From Salminus brasiliensis (Eukaryota > Chordata > Actinopteri > Characiformes > Bryconidae): 64,000 bases of DNA. The translations under genes and the position numbers were made by a program. The stretch covers positions 24,675,709 to 24,739,708 of the forward strand of contig NC_132896.1 in the NCBI RefSeq assembly GCF_030463535.1. The letters are read 5' to 3'. Positions 12,491 through 25,004 of the stretch are shown here, piece after piece (within the stretch, counting starts at the first letter, position 1; each line of letters starts with the position of its first letter). The notes beneath the pieces are model-generated. The model was given only the letters and a program-made list of their open reading frames with translations, was not told where the DNA came from and did no database searches.

Positions 12491-13562
12491 ACTTAAGCTG
12501 CTATTGTCCTATAAAAGCATAAAGGGGAAGCAGTTGTTCTACCCAGGACCCTCCCCCACAAGTCCTCGCTTTAATTGATTTGTTCCAAGAACTCCTGAAC
12601 AATTCCTGCTCTGTGGTGGCCATGCTAATTGGCCTGGTAACCAAGCAGCAAGAGCTGAATGGACAAGTACACTGACTCCTCAGCACTGTAGCTCCTCGAG
12701 GTGCTTCATTTGGAGGACAGTCTTTGCATTAAAAGATAATACATTTCTGAACTGACTCATGAATAAGCTGGGTAACTAAAGTAAAGATACCTTGTAGGGA
12801 AATACACAGGCACTCTTGCTTTGAATTAAATGAAAACTGCAGCTGGCTTTGGCTTCTGCAACACATCTTTGTATTAGAATGCATTATAGGTAGCCCACCA
12901 TCCAGTGAGGTGCAGTTTTCTGTTAGTCCGTACATTCTGTCTCTGCTCTCATGCGGAGTAAAATACGCCCATATAGGCATTAGCTCACCTGTGAGGATCA
13001 CTAATGTAGACACCAGTGTTTGTGGATGTTTACAGCTGGATTATAAGACAGGGACAGACTGGTCTGCTGTGTAAAAAAAAACTATACATGTTTTGTATTA
13101 GCAGGTGTTTCTGCCTTGTACCCAACGATTCTGGGTACGGACGATTCGGACCAACTTCGACCCTGACCATGAAGAAGCATATGGAACGATGGATGTATGG
13201 TCATGTCAGCAGGTCATTAAAGTGACCCTCCTTCCTCCCCCCATTGCTAAGTGCAATGCTAGCTAGTGCAGGCATCCGTTACTTACAGAATTGACAATTA
13301 GCATTCTCCTCCAAGTACTTTCAGCTGTTAAATGCGGATGCTATCCTTGACTAGCCTTGACTCTTCCAGGTGTCAATGATCGAGGGAGTCTTAATTAGTT
13401 GGTGGGAATTGGAAATGGCTAAATATTGGGAAAGAATTCCCCCCAAAAAACAAAATAAAGTCCAACAAAATATCACAAGAACCTGTGTCATCTAAGTGAT
13501 TATATGGCTAAATAGATGGCCTTGAATATGTTGGACAGTGTTAGCCTGCACCACATATGGAC
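12491..13562. other. Intergenic, nothing recognised
   Basis: No recognisable gene. Short frames such as 12729-13013 (minus) show no domain. Confidence 0.5.
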
Positions 13563-13790
13563 TATATGGATAAAAGTATTGGGACACTTGCTCATTCGGT
13601 GTTTCTTCCAAAATCAAGGGTATTGAAAAAGACATCCTGCTTTTGTTGGAATAACTGTCAGGAAAGACTTGTGAGGTCAAGATGTTGGATGATCACCACC
13701 CCAATTCCCCAACTCATCCCAAAATTATTTGATGGAGCACCACAATCACTCCAGAGAACACAGTTCCACTGCTTCACAGATAGTTTCACA
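13563..13790. mobile_element. Tc1/mariner-like MITE, copy A (left part)
   Basis: Starts 'tatatggataaaagtattgg' and contains 'gtttcttccaaaatcaag' and 'cagagaacacagttccactg' equivalents. These are landmarks of a very common fish non-autonomous element whose other end reads 'acaaacatttggacatatag'. The right end is missing or too diverged to see. Copies B and C are at 18080 and 27764. Confidence 0.7.
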
Positions 13791-14354
13791 TTTAACTTCA
13801 TGTTAGATGTACCTTTTTGCACTAAGCTTTGGTCAATCTTAGGTGACCCATGACAATGAATTGTGATCAAATCGGAGTTAGACAAAAAGCTTCATTATAC
13901 TATTAATGAATCCTTTATTTGTGTGTAAAAGTAAATTCAGCAGGGGTAGTGCCCTGTGAATACTTGTTTGACCAGTGTGCCAGGGTCTCTGCAGCTGTGA
14001 CCCACAGACTGTGCCAGATTTTCAGGTTCAGCAGGTGCCTGTTTTCCTCTGAAATACCCACACGCCAGTAGAACAGGCCTCACTCCACCCAATGCACTGT
14101 CACGACACCGCCCTGTCTCAGGAAACTGCGTGCACATACTCACACATCAAACACACACAACATGTTGAGTAAGAGACGCGTTTACCTGTGAACTGGTTAC
14201 CATATAATTATGGTTAAATACTTGCTTGCTTCTTTATCTCTTTCGCTTCGCTAGCAATTGCACTCTTGTTGTTTATACTTTGTTTACTTGCCACTTCATG
14301 ACATGTTTAATACTATGTATCAGTGGAACCTACAACTATAGAATCACCAGTGAC
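13791..14354. other. Intergenic, nothing recognised
   Basis: No gene or delimited element visible. Confidence 0.45.
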
Positions 14355-14525
14355 TACACATAATTTGGGTGATGGACCATAGTTAGCACAGGAGCATAAC
14401 TAACATGGCCTGGTATTGTGTGCCACTGATATGAGTTCTGTTTGTCAAGCACAGCAGTGTTGCTGGGGTTTTTAGACACTGCAGTGTTACTGCTAGATTG
14501 AAAATGGTCCACTGCTGACACCTGT
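14355..14525. mobile_element. Fold-back fish repeat, partial copy
   Basis: 'gggtgatggaccat' at the left and 'cagcagtgttgctggggttt' and 'aaatggtccactgctgac' further right match the arms of a widespread fish repeat whose two halves are inverted copies of each other. A second copy lies at 59422-59812. Confidence 0.6.
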
Positions 14526-14639
14526 TTGCTCTCAGTGTACGCCAGTCAGATGGACCTATACTGTAATAATATTGATGCTTCACTCGCCTGTAATAGGGAG
14601 GCTACTAACTGCACTTTACATCCTGTAATATTGCTCTAC

Positions 14640-14772
14640 CGCATCAGTCTACATTCTTCTTTAACTTTCAGTGCCAGTTCTATATCTCTCAGCCTATCCA
14701 GAAATGCATGTGTAATGCATGTTCTTTAGGGGGGAAGCCAGGAGTACCAATTCTTGTATAATGCTGCTTTAA
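14640..14772. mobile_element. TTAA-type MITE, right part
   Basis: Shares 'tccagaaatgcatgtgta' and the end 'tataatgctgctttaa' with the complete copy at 28303-28502. The TTAA at 14769-14772 marks the right terminus; the left terminus is not preserved. Confidence 0.65.
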
Positions 14773-15960
14773 GTCCAGTTTGGAAAAAAAAAATCTAATG
14801 GCAGTTCTCAGCACTTTGTCTTATTTCTTGCCGCAGTCTATTTATGTAATCTCTGAAACAGACAGCAAATCAAATTCAAGGTACAAACTACACCTGCTCG
14901 GCACCTGCTCAAATATGAAAATCAACTGAAGAACTACACAGAACCACAAATTCTAACAGAAGACGCAGAAGTGCTGTTTGGTATAATACAGCAACAAATA
15001 ATGGATGAAATATTAAATATATAACAAATATACAGGAAACAAACAATATTAACTGGGTTTCAGTTGCTACTCCCTGTTAGTGTCATGGTAAACCAGCCAG
15101 ACTTCTTCCTTAAGAAATGTTGGCTAATGCCTTTTCTAGCTTTGTGTGTTTCCCATTTCCTTGTTTTTATGCTCCTGTGTATGGCTCTCACCTGCCTCGT
15201 CTTGTGTTTGCACTAATGAATTTGACTGGGATTCATTTGCCTGCCAGCATCTCGAACTTGTCTGTCTGCTCTGATAATGCTTTGTGAAAATGCATGACCT
15301 CTCACCATATATGGCAAACAAATGCTTAAGAAAAGGTACGTTATTTTTGCTAAACTCAGACTTATGGGAGAAAACATGGCATGTTGATGGGACTGCAAAA
15401 CAAGCAAACACTTTGTGGTCCAAAGTGTAGGCCCCTTGCTCAGTTACGTGTTCTGTCTTTTCTCTGGCTGCCCCAGCATTCCTTCTTCATCTTCCTTCCG
15501 TCTCCTTCATCTGTCTCTCCTCCCCTGGATCATCCATAAGTGACACTGGCTTCCTGTTTTTAGATCATCTCTGGGCTCTCCTCTTCCTCTTGGCATCCCT
15601 CCGTTGCAGCATCCCTGAAGAGCTGCTCTGTCCACGTGGGTTTTTCATGGGGGACACTGAGAGAACTCTGTGAGAACTGGGAGCTTAGATCTGGCTGACG
15701 TGTGCGAAGTCACCAGGGTCACAGCAAAGCACAGCACTTTTTTATGATCATACTTCCTTGTGTTGCTCCCCATCATGTCAGAGCCAATTTAAATCAAAGG
15801 TCGTTGAGTCATTTTTCCAGAGTAAACTAATTGTCAAAAGTATTCAGACATACCTTTTGCTTTGTGAAGTCACCTGCCTTAAATGCTGGCTTTCCTTTTA
15901 CGCTGGGCTCAAGAATAATTTGATGAGCTCTGCTCTGGTTTGCTGGTCAACAGCAAAGCA
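14773..15960. other. Intergenic, nothing recognised
   Basis: The 95-codon minus-strand frame at 15136-15423 has no recognisable domain. Pyrimidine-rich sequence occupies about 15460-15550. No gene supported. Confidence 0.5.
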
Positions 15961-15964
15961 TGAT

Positions 15965-16120
15965 GAAGGCTCATACAGAAGCCATATAGCATCACATAGC
16001 TTTTTTTTTAGCACTGTTACAAGAACATTTACTTATTTTTTTCTCCAGTGTCTTACCAGGTAGTGCAGTTAGCTAGCTGAAGAGATAGTAAAACCGACGT
16101 AGCACAAATACTTGCTCGTA
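15965..16120. repeat. Dispersed repeat fragment, related to 18.48 and 47.67 kb
   Basis: 'tagcactgttacaagaac' and the following pyrimidine-rich segment resemble 'ttaacactgttacaaaaac' at about 47695 and 'ttaacactgtaacaaagac' at about 18490. Family not identified. Confidence 0.35.
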
Positions 16121-18079
16121 TAACTGTAACTGATGCACAATCGTGGCAATCGAGACACAAACACCATATTCTCCCTGACTGGCCAATGACTTTTCCCCGT
16201 TGGTAGGTTTAAATAGTAGGTAGGATGTATGTAAGTTTTAGGGGTTTAAATATTTACAGTTTTTTTTAAATTGGCCTATTTTTACCACCCTGTTTTGATA
16301 ATGCAGTATTTAGTTTCCAAGACAACAGGTTTGAGGTTTATGGCGTGTCACATATTAAGTCAAGGTAAATACAGTTTTTCATTTGCTGATATCATTGAGC
16401 AGCACCCATTGCAATATAGTCATCCTGTCAACGTGTTATTGCACACAATTAATATGCTTTTTTTAAAATATGCAAATTAATTATATTACCAAGTTTGGCC
16501 CCAACCTCTTCCCGCTTAGTGAGCTCAGAGGGTAGATTTACATTTCTATTTAATCTGAAATATGGATTTCAGCATAAAATGTTAAAACTAGCCCAATGAC
16601 TGATCATCCATTCATTTCTGTTTCCAAGCTTCATCGTGGTTACGGCTGATGTCCTGAGATATTATAAAAAAAAAGTGGATACAAATATGAAAGAAAACAA
16701 AAGAGTGATAATCTGAATATTATTAACACTTATTTAAATTATTTATAGTCAGTAATTTAAATCATTCAGTAAAATCAGTTATCAACCCAAGTATGTACAA
16801 TATGTATAGAAAAGCATTACTAATCTATAATAAGTCTATGTAGCAGTCACACATGAACCTAAGGTCACCATACCCAATGCCAAGTGTCAGAGTAAAAACC
16901 CCTCATGCTGTGAACTTTGAAGCAGAGGAACTGCATTCTCCCGAGTAATCAAATACCTGTAAGAGTCCTGATTGTGATCCAGAACTAAACGTACAACATC
17001 AGTAGCTGATCATACTAATTCACTTGTGGCTGAATGCACAGCAAGGTCACATCTCCTATAAAATCTTTCCGGAAGATGGCTAATAGCTGTTTTGGCTTTT
17101 TCAGAAATTATCAGAAGTTTTTAGTCCTGACTCATGCAAACTGTGACGTGGACACTGCGAATGAATAACCGATAGGTGAGCTTTCTCCAGCACCAAACAG
17201 GAAGCAGCAAAACACATTCTGTGGCGTCCTTTTGGGTTTTTTTGGAGGAAGGGGCACAACAGCAGCTGTGGACAAAAGCTGCTACATTTTCAAACTTCCA
17301 TGAGTAGCATGATGTAAAACCTTCTCAAATCTAGTTGCAGTCTTGCAAATGCAAGTATAGGGCAACTTGCCCTGCAAGTATTCCCAGTCCTTGCAAAATC
17401 ATCTGTGAGTAATGACAGGTTGTCTTTAGATGTGGGAGAGTGTCAGACTTTAGTCTTTTGAAAACATATTCTCAGAGGCTTCAGAGTCTTCTGGTCTATG
17501 GTCAACATTAGATAGAGTCAAGATGATTCCAAGTTCATAAGGCTCTTATCCAGCAACAGTGAGCTCCCTCTGTTGTCCAACAGAGGGCAGAGCAAGAGTG
17601 TTTTTTTCAGAGGTGGCACACTTGGCCCAGTGCTTTAATGAATTAGTCTGGCAGCATTTTATTTATTTATTTATTTGGTAGAAACTGTAGAGAAACATTA
17701 GCCTTTGGTTTGTACTCCTTGGTATGTGTTCAAATTCAAATGCAGCTTCAATATTTAGTGAGAGTGCTGGGCCATGAAACTAGTTTGGTAAAGAGTAACC
17801 AAAGCTAATATGTAGACTACAGGGGAATTCCACGGTTCTTCCACTAATTTTTGCATCCTTGAGAGTTGTTCATTGTGAAATGCTTATACCCACTCAGAAT
17901 TGGTTACGGTGCTGGTAATAGGGGCTCTCTCACTGAATCATAAAATGTAATTTGTAATGTCTATAACATTATCTTACCATGGTATTTACCATAGTATTTA
18001 AGACAAATACAGTAATGTCAAGGAGGTACATCCTTCTTGACAAAATGAGCAGGAAATAATGAGGAATACTATCATATGC
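16121..18079. other. Intergenic, only a candidate CTCF-type site noted
   Basis: Mostly unique-looking AT-rich DNA with stops in all frames. The palindrome at 17566-17587 is listed separately. Confidence 0.5.
17566..17589. promoter_or_regulatory. Palindromic CTCF-like site
   Basis: CCCTCTGTTG (17566-17575) and CAACAGAGGG (17578-17587) form a perfect 10-bp inverted repeat with a 2-base centre. CCAACAGAGGGCA (17577-17589) agrees with the CTCF core CCASYAGRKGGCR at 12 of 13 positions. Motif match only. Confidence 0.35.
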
Positions 18080-18430
18080 TTTATGGACAAAAGTATTGGG
18101 GCACCTGCTCATTCATTGTTTCTTCTAAAATATAAAAAAAAATGTATCCTGCTTTTTTGGGAGGACTTTCAACTAGATTTTGAAGCACTGAGAAATGAGT
18201 GAGGACTTGATTGCATTTAGTGACAAGAGCATGAGTGAGGTCAGGATGTTGAAAGATTACCACCTTATCTCACCCTCAACTCCCCAGTTCATCATAAAGT
18301 ATTTTATAGAGCACCATCATTCCAGAGAACACAGTTTCAGTGCTCCACAGCTCATAGCTGGGTGGGGGGCTAGGGATGGGGGTGGGATTTTTTACTCCTA
18401 TTGCCCATGCCTGGCATTAGATGTGGTGTA
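18080..18430. mobile_element. Tc1/mariner-like MITE, copy B
   Basis: 'tttatggacaaaagtattgg', 'tcattcattgtttcttcta', 'cattccagagaacacagttt' and 'gcccatgcctggcattagat' run in the same order as in the common fish element. The right-hand third is missing. The frame at 18195-18431 is inside the element and is not a gene. Confidence 0.75.
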
Positions 18431-18469
18431 ATTTGTTTAACTGTTGTTTATCGCACCAGTGCATAATAT

Positions 18470-18640
18470 AGGTATAAAATAGCATTGTTTTAACACTGTA
18501 ACAAAGACACAACCAGATACTCTTTCTGTTCTCTCTGTGTCCTCTCAGAGTGATGTGCGGTTACCAAGCTAAAGAGCTTGTGGACTGGTTAGCTTTTAGC
18601 CTTACCCCCACTTGCTTTCCCAGGTTTGCTTTCTTTTCGG
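18470..18640. repeat. Dispersed repeat fragment, related to 47.67 kb
   Basis: 'ttaacactgtaacaaagac' followed by 'gtcctctcagagtgatgtg' and 'tttcccaggtttgctttctt' parallels the segment at 47690-47850. Family not identified. Confidence 0.35.
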
Positions 18641-21360
18641 ATGTATGTTTAGTTCAAATTTGATAGATAACACCATCTAGTGTTATCTTTTAACAAGCTA
18701 GGACTGTTAAAAAACAGTTCTGAGGTTTTGGAGTTGGCATATTTTACAGCTCTGTTTCAGTTATGCCAGTGTTTGAGGTTTGTGGTTTGTCATTTCCATG
18801 TACTGAACTCTCACTATTCATCTATCCATCAAAGAAAATACATTTCCTTACAATTTTGACATTCAGGTGACCCTTAAGGAAGCCTTAAAGGGTATTCAAT
18901 GACAGTATATCAAAGTTTAAAGTTTGAAGTTTAAAAGTTTCAGTTACATACCGGCCTTTTAAACCCGGAAACCTCGTTCCTGTGACCACAGGCACTTCAG
19001 CTGACCAACACAGTGCTAAAAGCACTTTAGTCTGACAGAACAGCCATGCCCCTATCAACCAGTCTGTTGCCATCAACATAATTGTGCCAAGCAAACCAGA
19101 CAAAACTTCCCTCATACCACCTCTTCAGGGACTTGCGAGATGCTAATGACAGCTAATAGGTCTGCAGTTCTGATGGTTAAGTATCCTCTTTCGATCGACT
19201 CATCAGCACTCATTCCTGCCACTTAAAAATGGCCTTGGTGTTATCTCCCTAGCCTACGAAGTGAGAATTGCTCTTCCTGAGTGATAAACATTAATGTATT
19301 ATGTGGAAATGTTTGGCATTATAAAGACTTTGATGAGAACACCCTGGTTGTCTTAATATGTCTTTGATCTATGATCAGCATTAATAAGGAAAGAACATCA
19401 AAAGCATTAGGGTTTCACATCAAGTAGACGGTTGCTGACACTGTCAGGATGAGTCAGATTGTTTGTTTCGGTTGACACACACTGGCACAAAATGTGTTTT
19501 ACATAGGCTGCTTTTGTTTTCTTGTCATGGTTCTTTTTTAGTTGAATGAAACTTTTTACCTTTACAGTGAGGAAGTGGATTGAAAAATATAAAGAGCATG
19601 TGCTAGCTATGGAAGCATTTATGCTTTTATTTCATTTGTCTTTAAATGAATACTATACTGCAGTTTTCAACTATGCCCAGAGTTTATGTTAACATTTGCA
19701 TATTGGTCACTTTAGTACAATATGCTCTCTAAAATGCTACCTTGGTGAGTGAACTGATCATAGGAAGGTTTAAGAAAGGGAACAGTGTGGATTCTTCCTG
19801 ACAGCAAACTTTCTTTCCTGATGATAGGACCAAACGAATCTGCAACTTTTATTTACTTTTATCGTTTAGCACTTTTTTCAACTTTTATAGTTTAAAGTTA
19901 TATTTGTACTGAAATGTGGATCTCTGTTTGGTCCTTCCAGCTTAGTCATGTGGCAAGTTTGAGCTCCCTTTTTAAGAAACTATCAAGAAAAGCTTAGGTC
20001 ATGTAGCCTGGGTCACATAGCTATCCTTGTTCCTATAGCTAGCGGTTTGGTGGTGATTATCAGCTTATCAGTTTAGACAAAAACATATTCTCCCAGTCGT
20101 TGGGAGTCGCTGTGGCAGCTATGACTAGGGCTTGCACTAGGGGGCTGGGTTTATGTCATGTTTATGTTTTCCAGCTTTATGCCGAAAATTCTTTTTAATG
20201 AAGAACCAACAGTGTTCATGGTTTGTTGTTTACATGTACCAAACCCTCACTATTCATCAATGCCGAGTTGATAGGACCAACAAAGCTGTACATTTTAGTT
20301 ATATAAAATTATAATTTTCTAGGCTTCTAGGTTTCACTTCTGAAGGTATTTTCTTCATTAACAGTTTTACATGTCGAAGCACCTAAAGCCAGCATGGACC
20401 TGGCTTGTATTTGAATTACTCACTCACATTCAGCATGGTGGTGATTCTCCAAAAGGGGGCGCTATTAATACTTAGGTAACTTTCTGTGACAAACAGTAAC
20501 ATCAATAATACTGTTTGTAATTGTCTTTTCTTGTTTAGATTAATAGCATTTTACAGATGTGCTTCTCTATAGAGATGTATGGTTTGATAATGCGTAGACG
20601 ACTGTAGCGCTGTCTTTTCTAAGGACGCAGTAGCTAAATAGTATAGCGCTGTGTTCTTGCCCAGACATCCCATTTCCCCCCAATGCATTACAAACAGTGT
20701 GTTATAATTTCTTTTGGATTTGGTCCAAAAAACTAAAAGTTGTAACCATACATGTATTTGTACCCAAACCATCATGACATTGATGTTCTGGTTTGGTTTC
20801 TACAGTCGTACAGCGTTTGTCTATGTGCGAAGACTAATGAACATAAAGCTGAACCACATTGAACAAGTATGAATTCTACCTGAAAGCCTTAAGCTGAAAG
20901 TTGTTAGCAAATAAGCAACATACCGTGCTAATCTTAGCTCAAGCTGATTGCCAACACACAGCAACTAGAGGACCTGTCTGCTTCTTTCAGAATAGCGAGG
21001 GTGTTGTCCTCTGTATTTTCTTTGGAAGGGTTGAGCTTAAGCTTGGAATGCTTATTACATACAAGAGTGGAGTTTGTACTTTTATAACATGAGGGATGTT
21101 TTTTTCAGTTTAGTTTTTTTTTATCAGCCCCACATAATATGACAAATGGGCGAGTGTATGTTCATTGTTCAGACTTTACTGCTTAACACACTACTGGCTT
21201 TACAAACTACCTCCGGGGAGTTAGTTAACTTGCTCTACTGTCTGTTTAAAATAATTAATTATGCATTTGCTGTTGTTGTTTGTTTTTTTCATTATACCAA
21301 ACACAAACAAAACCACAAACTGTAATGTCTACATCATATGAACCATGACTTCTATGTGCC
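18641..21360. other. Intergenic, nothing recognised
   Basis: No supported gene. A CTCF-like match, CCAAAAGGGGGCG at 20449-20461 (11 of 13 core positions), is the only notable motif. Confidence 0.45.
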
Positions 21361-21364
21361 ATTA

Positions 21365-21630
21365 CATAGGATGACCATACATCACCCTTTTCCAGGACAT
21401 TATTTCTTTTTAGGACGTAAAAAAATGAGTTGGGCCGGAATTTCTAAATGGAGTCAAATGCACAGTCTTTATGTACCTGAATCTATATCAGGCATTGGTC
21501 AGACTGCTTCCCACCACAGCTGATTGACCACAGCCTAAATGCTATATAAACACAAATCAGTTCTATAATACTGTTTTGTCATCTTTTGAGAACCAAGTGG
21601 ACCAAATATTCTGAAAGATCAGACTTTTTT
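21365..21630 (+). repeat. Dispersed repeat, copy 1 of an inverted pair
   Basis: 'gaccatacatcaccctttt', 'ccaccacagctgattgacca' and 'gaaccaagtggaccaaatat' all recur, in order, on the opposite strand at 24190-24490. A widespread fish repeat with no coding capacity left. The 61-codon open frame at 21338-21523 lies within it. Confidence 0.7.
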
Positions 21631-23169
21631 TTTTACATAAACGTTAATGCACAGCATCGATATAGAGATACTGAACTCACTCCCACCCTCACACATATTA
21701 CCAAGATCCTACAACTTAGGACTACTTAAAGCTCCCAGCCCCAAACATCTTAATCATGGTGGTCACATGTGTATCCCCACTAGACCTGTGGTAATGCAAG
21801 ACCCTGACAGATCATTACCTAAAGGAAGCTGTAGCTCCCCCTAACACAGACTAAAGTTGTCATGTTAGCTCGCTAGCTAGTTTAGAAGGCCTAGCAGATT
21901 TCTCATGGAACATATTATGTTTAGCTAATTTCCTCATTAAATGCTCTTGTGTGTCTGGGTGACACCCAGAGGCCTGTGTTAGGCTGAACAGTTGTGAAAC
22001 AGTAGATAAGAGATCGTTGTGAGAAAATTTTGATGAAAAAAGGAAGCCTGATAATAGAACTTCACCAGAGTGTGAGCAAGAGAAAAGCAGATGTTTTAAT
22101 GTTCTTGATTATCAGCCTCTTGATAGACTTGAACATACAGTAAATGTGTGATATACAGCACACATATACATCTCTAACCTGCTTAACAGCTCTTTCAGCA
22201 ACAGACACGTCTGAATTTGTCCATTATCTCTCTTTTTCTCCTTGCTTGGGAAAGAGGACATTCTGGATAAATAAAAGTATACTGTATCTAGTTAATATGC
22301 AGTATTTACTCTCAGTGTATTAAGGCATTTTGATAATAAAAAATAAAGTGCATGTAATAATAGATACATTTCCAGTGCTGAAGGTTTGTCAGCAGTTTAT
22401 ATAAAAGCTGATGTTAGTGAACGTATTAAAGAAGCCTGTTACAGCACAGTCATTGTTTGTAGTCACCGGGTGATTAATTCTGTACATGTCTGTTATAAAT
22501 ATAATGTTAATTATACTCTTATTTTACACTGTACTCTGTAGTTATAGAATCTCAAATCCATTGTATTTATATACCACTGTAAAACAATGTAATTCAATGT
22601 TTTGCACATTCAGTAATTACCAGAGCATATCCTTATTCAATATTAACCATGCAACAATCATAATATGATTGATTGATTAGGTAGTATGAGCAGTGTGCAA
22701 CCCCCTCCGAGGTGAAAGTAATTCTCCTTCACTGTCACTACACAACACCAACCGCCAAATCAACTTTATGAAAAGTGACATCATCCTTTGTAAAAGCCCT
22801 ATATGACTACATATTAAGTTGTAGGTTGTAGATTATTTTATTTTCATAAGAGAAAAGCTTTCAACCCAACATAATTCATTGAAACCACAGAAACGTTGCT
22901 GACCGTAAAAACTGATTCAATTTCCTGACTGTCTGGCGCACTTTTGGGCTTCATGTGTCTGGTATGCTCTCGAATGTCTGCGTAACTTTACTGAATGAGT
23001 AATATCATTTTGATATAATATACTGTATATATAAAATGTCTACACAGCCTTTTTGAAATGGGAGCTTTTTGAAATTAGATTTCAGACATATTTACATATT
23101 TATGTAACATGTAGGCAACTAACAAAAAAACATGCAGATCACTATTAGTTTAATTGAATTATTCAATTA

Positions 23170-23201
<32 letters not shown>

Positions 23202-23835
23202 ATTAATTAGGAATACCTGAGTAAGCTAATCTAATTTTGGCTAATTAGTGTTGTTGTAGCCATATACAAATCCCAACATTTACAATAGAAATATTTACAA
23301 AGGTTACAGGGAGGTATGTTTTTACACTAAACAGCAAGGCACCAGTGTTCCAAGCAGCATGTTACACACTTACTGGGATCCCACTGTTAAGAAAAGCTTG
23401 TAGTGTGTAATATTTATTTTAATATTTATTTATTTTTACTTAAATAGCAATAAACTGAACTGATAGCTTTGTTAATGGGACATTTTGATCGACTTAGAGA
23501 GCTTAGAAAACCTTTAAGAAGCATGTTTTAGAAGTTCTTACACATAGATACTGATAATGAAAAAGCTTTGGTAATGTATAAAGTGAGTGTTTAGACAATA
23601 CATGCCTTTCATTTAGACAAGCCAGCGGCCAATTTCCTATGGCTAATCTCCAAGAATGCCATCAAGGTTACTGTCACATTTTATACTGATAGAAAACATG
23701 ATTTTTTTAGATCTGTAATTATAGTTTATTATTAAGTTGGGATCTCAAAACCAAGGTGTGTCCTCTAATTACCTTATGTGACAGTAGCACATTATATTAG
23801 CTGATTGCTAACACTAGGGGACACACAGCCGTTCA
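21631..23835. other. Intergenic with a TA microsatellite
   Basis: A (TA)n tract occupies 23169-23200. Otherwise AT-rich, with no recognisable gene. Confidence 0.5.
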
Positions 23836-24090
23836 CCATGGCTAGGATGTTGTGGCTGGGGGAGCTTCAAGTAGTCCTAAGTTGAATGACCAAGGCAATG
23901 TGTGTGTGCTTGTGAGGGTGAGAGTGAGTTGAATACCTCTAAAACCATGCAACTATGGTAATGAACATTAAAACATTATATAAATAAACATTTATTAATT
24001 TACCAAGACTAATAAACAGTCTATATGGCCACAACATCTTCTTTCATTTCAACCCATGTGTCTTACAAGTAAACTAATTAAATAAAAACA
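23836..24090. mobile_element. Relative of the MITE at 11.77 kb
   Basis: 'ggatgttgtggctggggga' plus 'gcttcaagtagtcctaagtt', then 'aatacctctaaaaccatgc' and 'ctttcatttcaacccatgtg', follow the same order as in the 11765-11960 element. The right inverted arm is decayed here. Confidence 0.6.
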
Positions 24091-24189
24091 ATAAATGAAT
24101 TAAATAAAGTCAGTTGCCATTAAGTTCACTTTTTCACTCAACACTGTTTGGTTGTCCTGGGGTGTCAGACATATTAATTTATTTATGCT

Positions 24190-24490
24190 TTTAGTTTGAT
24201 CAGAATATTTGGTCCACTTGGTTCCACAGAGACGAGACCACAGCCTTTCTTTCCTAGAATTGTTTTGTGTTTATTGCATTTTCATTTTTATGCTGTGGTC
24301 AATCAGCTGTGGTGCGAAACAGTCCGACCAATGGTTGATGTAGATGCAGGTACATATAGACCAATTGTAATGACAAGGAGACGAGGACGTATATCAACAT
24401 AACATTTAAACATTTTATTATACCTTTAGAAATGTTGGCCAGGTCCATTTCTTACATCCCAAAAAACAGGACATGTCCAGGACAAACATT
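24190..24490 (-). repeat. Dispersed repeat, copy 2 of an inverted pair
   Basis: The reverse complement contains 'gaaccaagtggaccaaatat' and 'caccacagctgattgaccac', as in the plus-strand copy at 21365-21630. The two copies face in opposite directions about 2.6 kb apart. Confidence 0.7.
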
Positions 24491-24784
24491 GTAAATATGA
24501 ATAAATACATTGCTACAAAATGCATGGACAATAATTTCAACAAATGTCCCTGTCATAAGAAAAAGAACAGCAAATGTTGGCTTACAAAGAAATTGTAATA
24601 CATTAGAATACTACAGATGTACTACAGACACTACAGATAGACAGAGATTAGATGATGTTTGTGCGAGTTTGTGTACCAAAAAAGGTATGTTAATACATGA
24701 TTGTTTACTGGCCTTATCCATTAGAAATAAATTGCACAATATGAATATGAAACAAATTGCAAATATGTTGCAAAACCCTTGTTG

Positions 24785-24790
24785 TTTATT
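24785..24790 (-). terminator. Candidate polyadenylation signal for the five-helix gene
   Basis: AATAAA on the minus strand, about 215 bases beyond the stop codon at 25005. Position and orientation suit a short 3' UTR, but AATAAA is frequent by chance in this AT-rich DNA. Confidence 0.35.
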
Positions 24791-25004
24791 CATTTTTGAC
24801 ATAGTCAAATCGATAAACAGAAATGCTCCAAGTTAACTTGGAATAAAATATTTTACACTAACAATGTTTACATACTAACTCTTTTATATAAAGAAATATG
24901 TAAACTTGCCTTTCCATGATCTGAGCCCTTTAACTAGCGAACCCGCTGATTGGTCAGTCATTGTGAAGTAATGTCACAGTACATATTTTAAAAAATGTTC
25001 TGTG

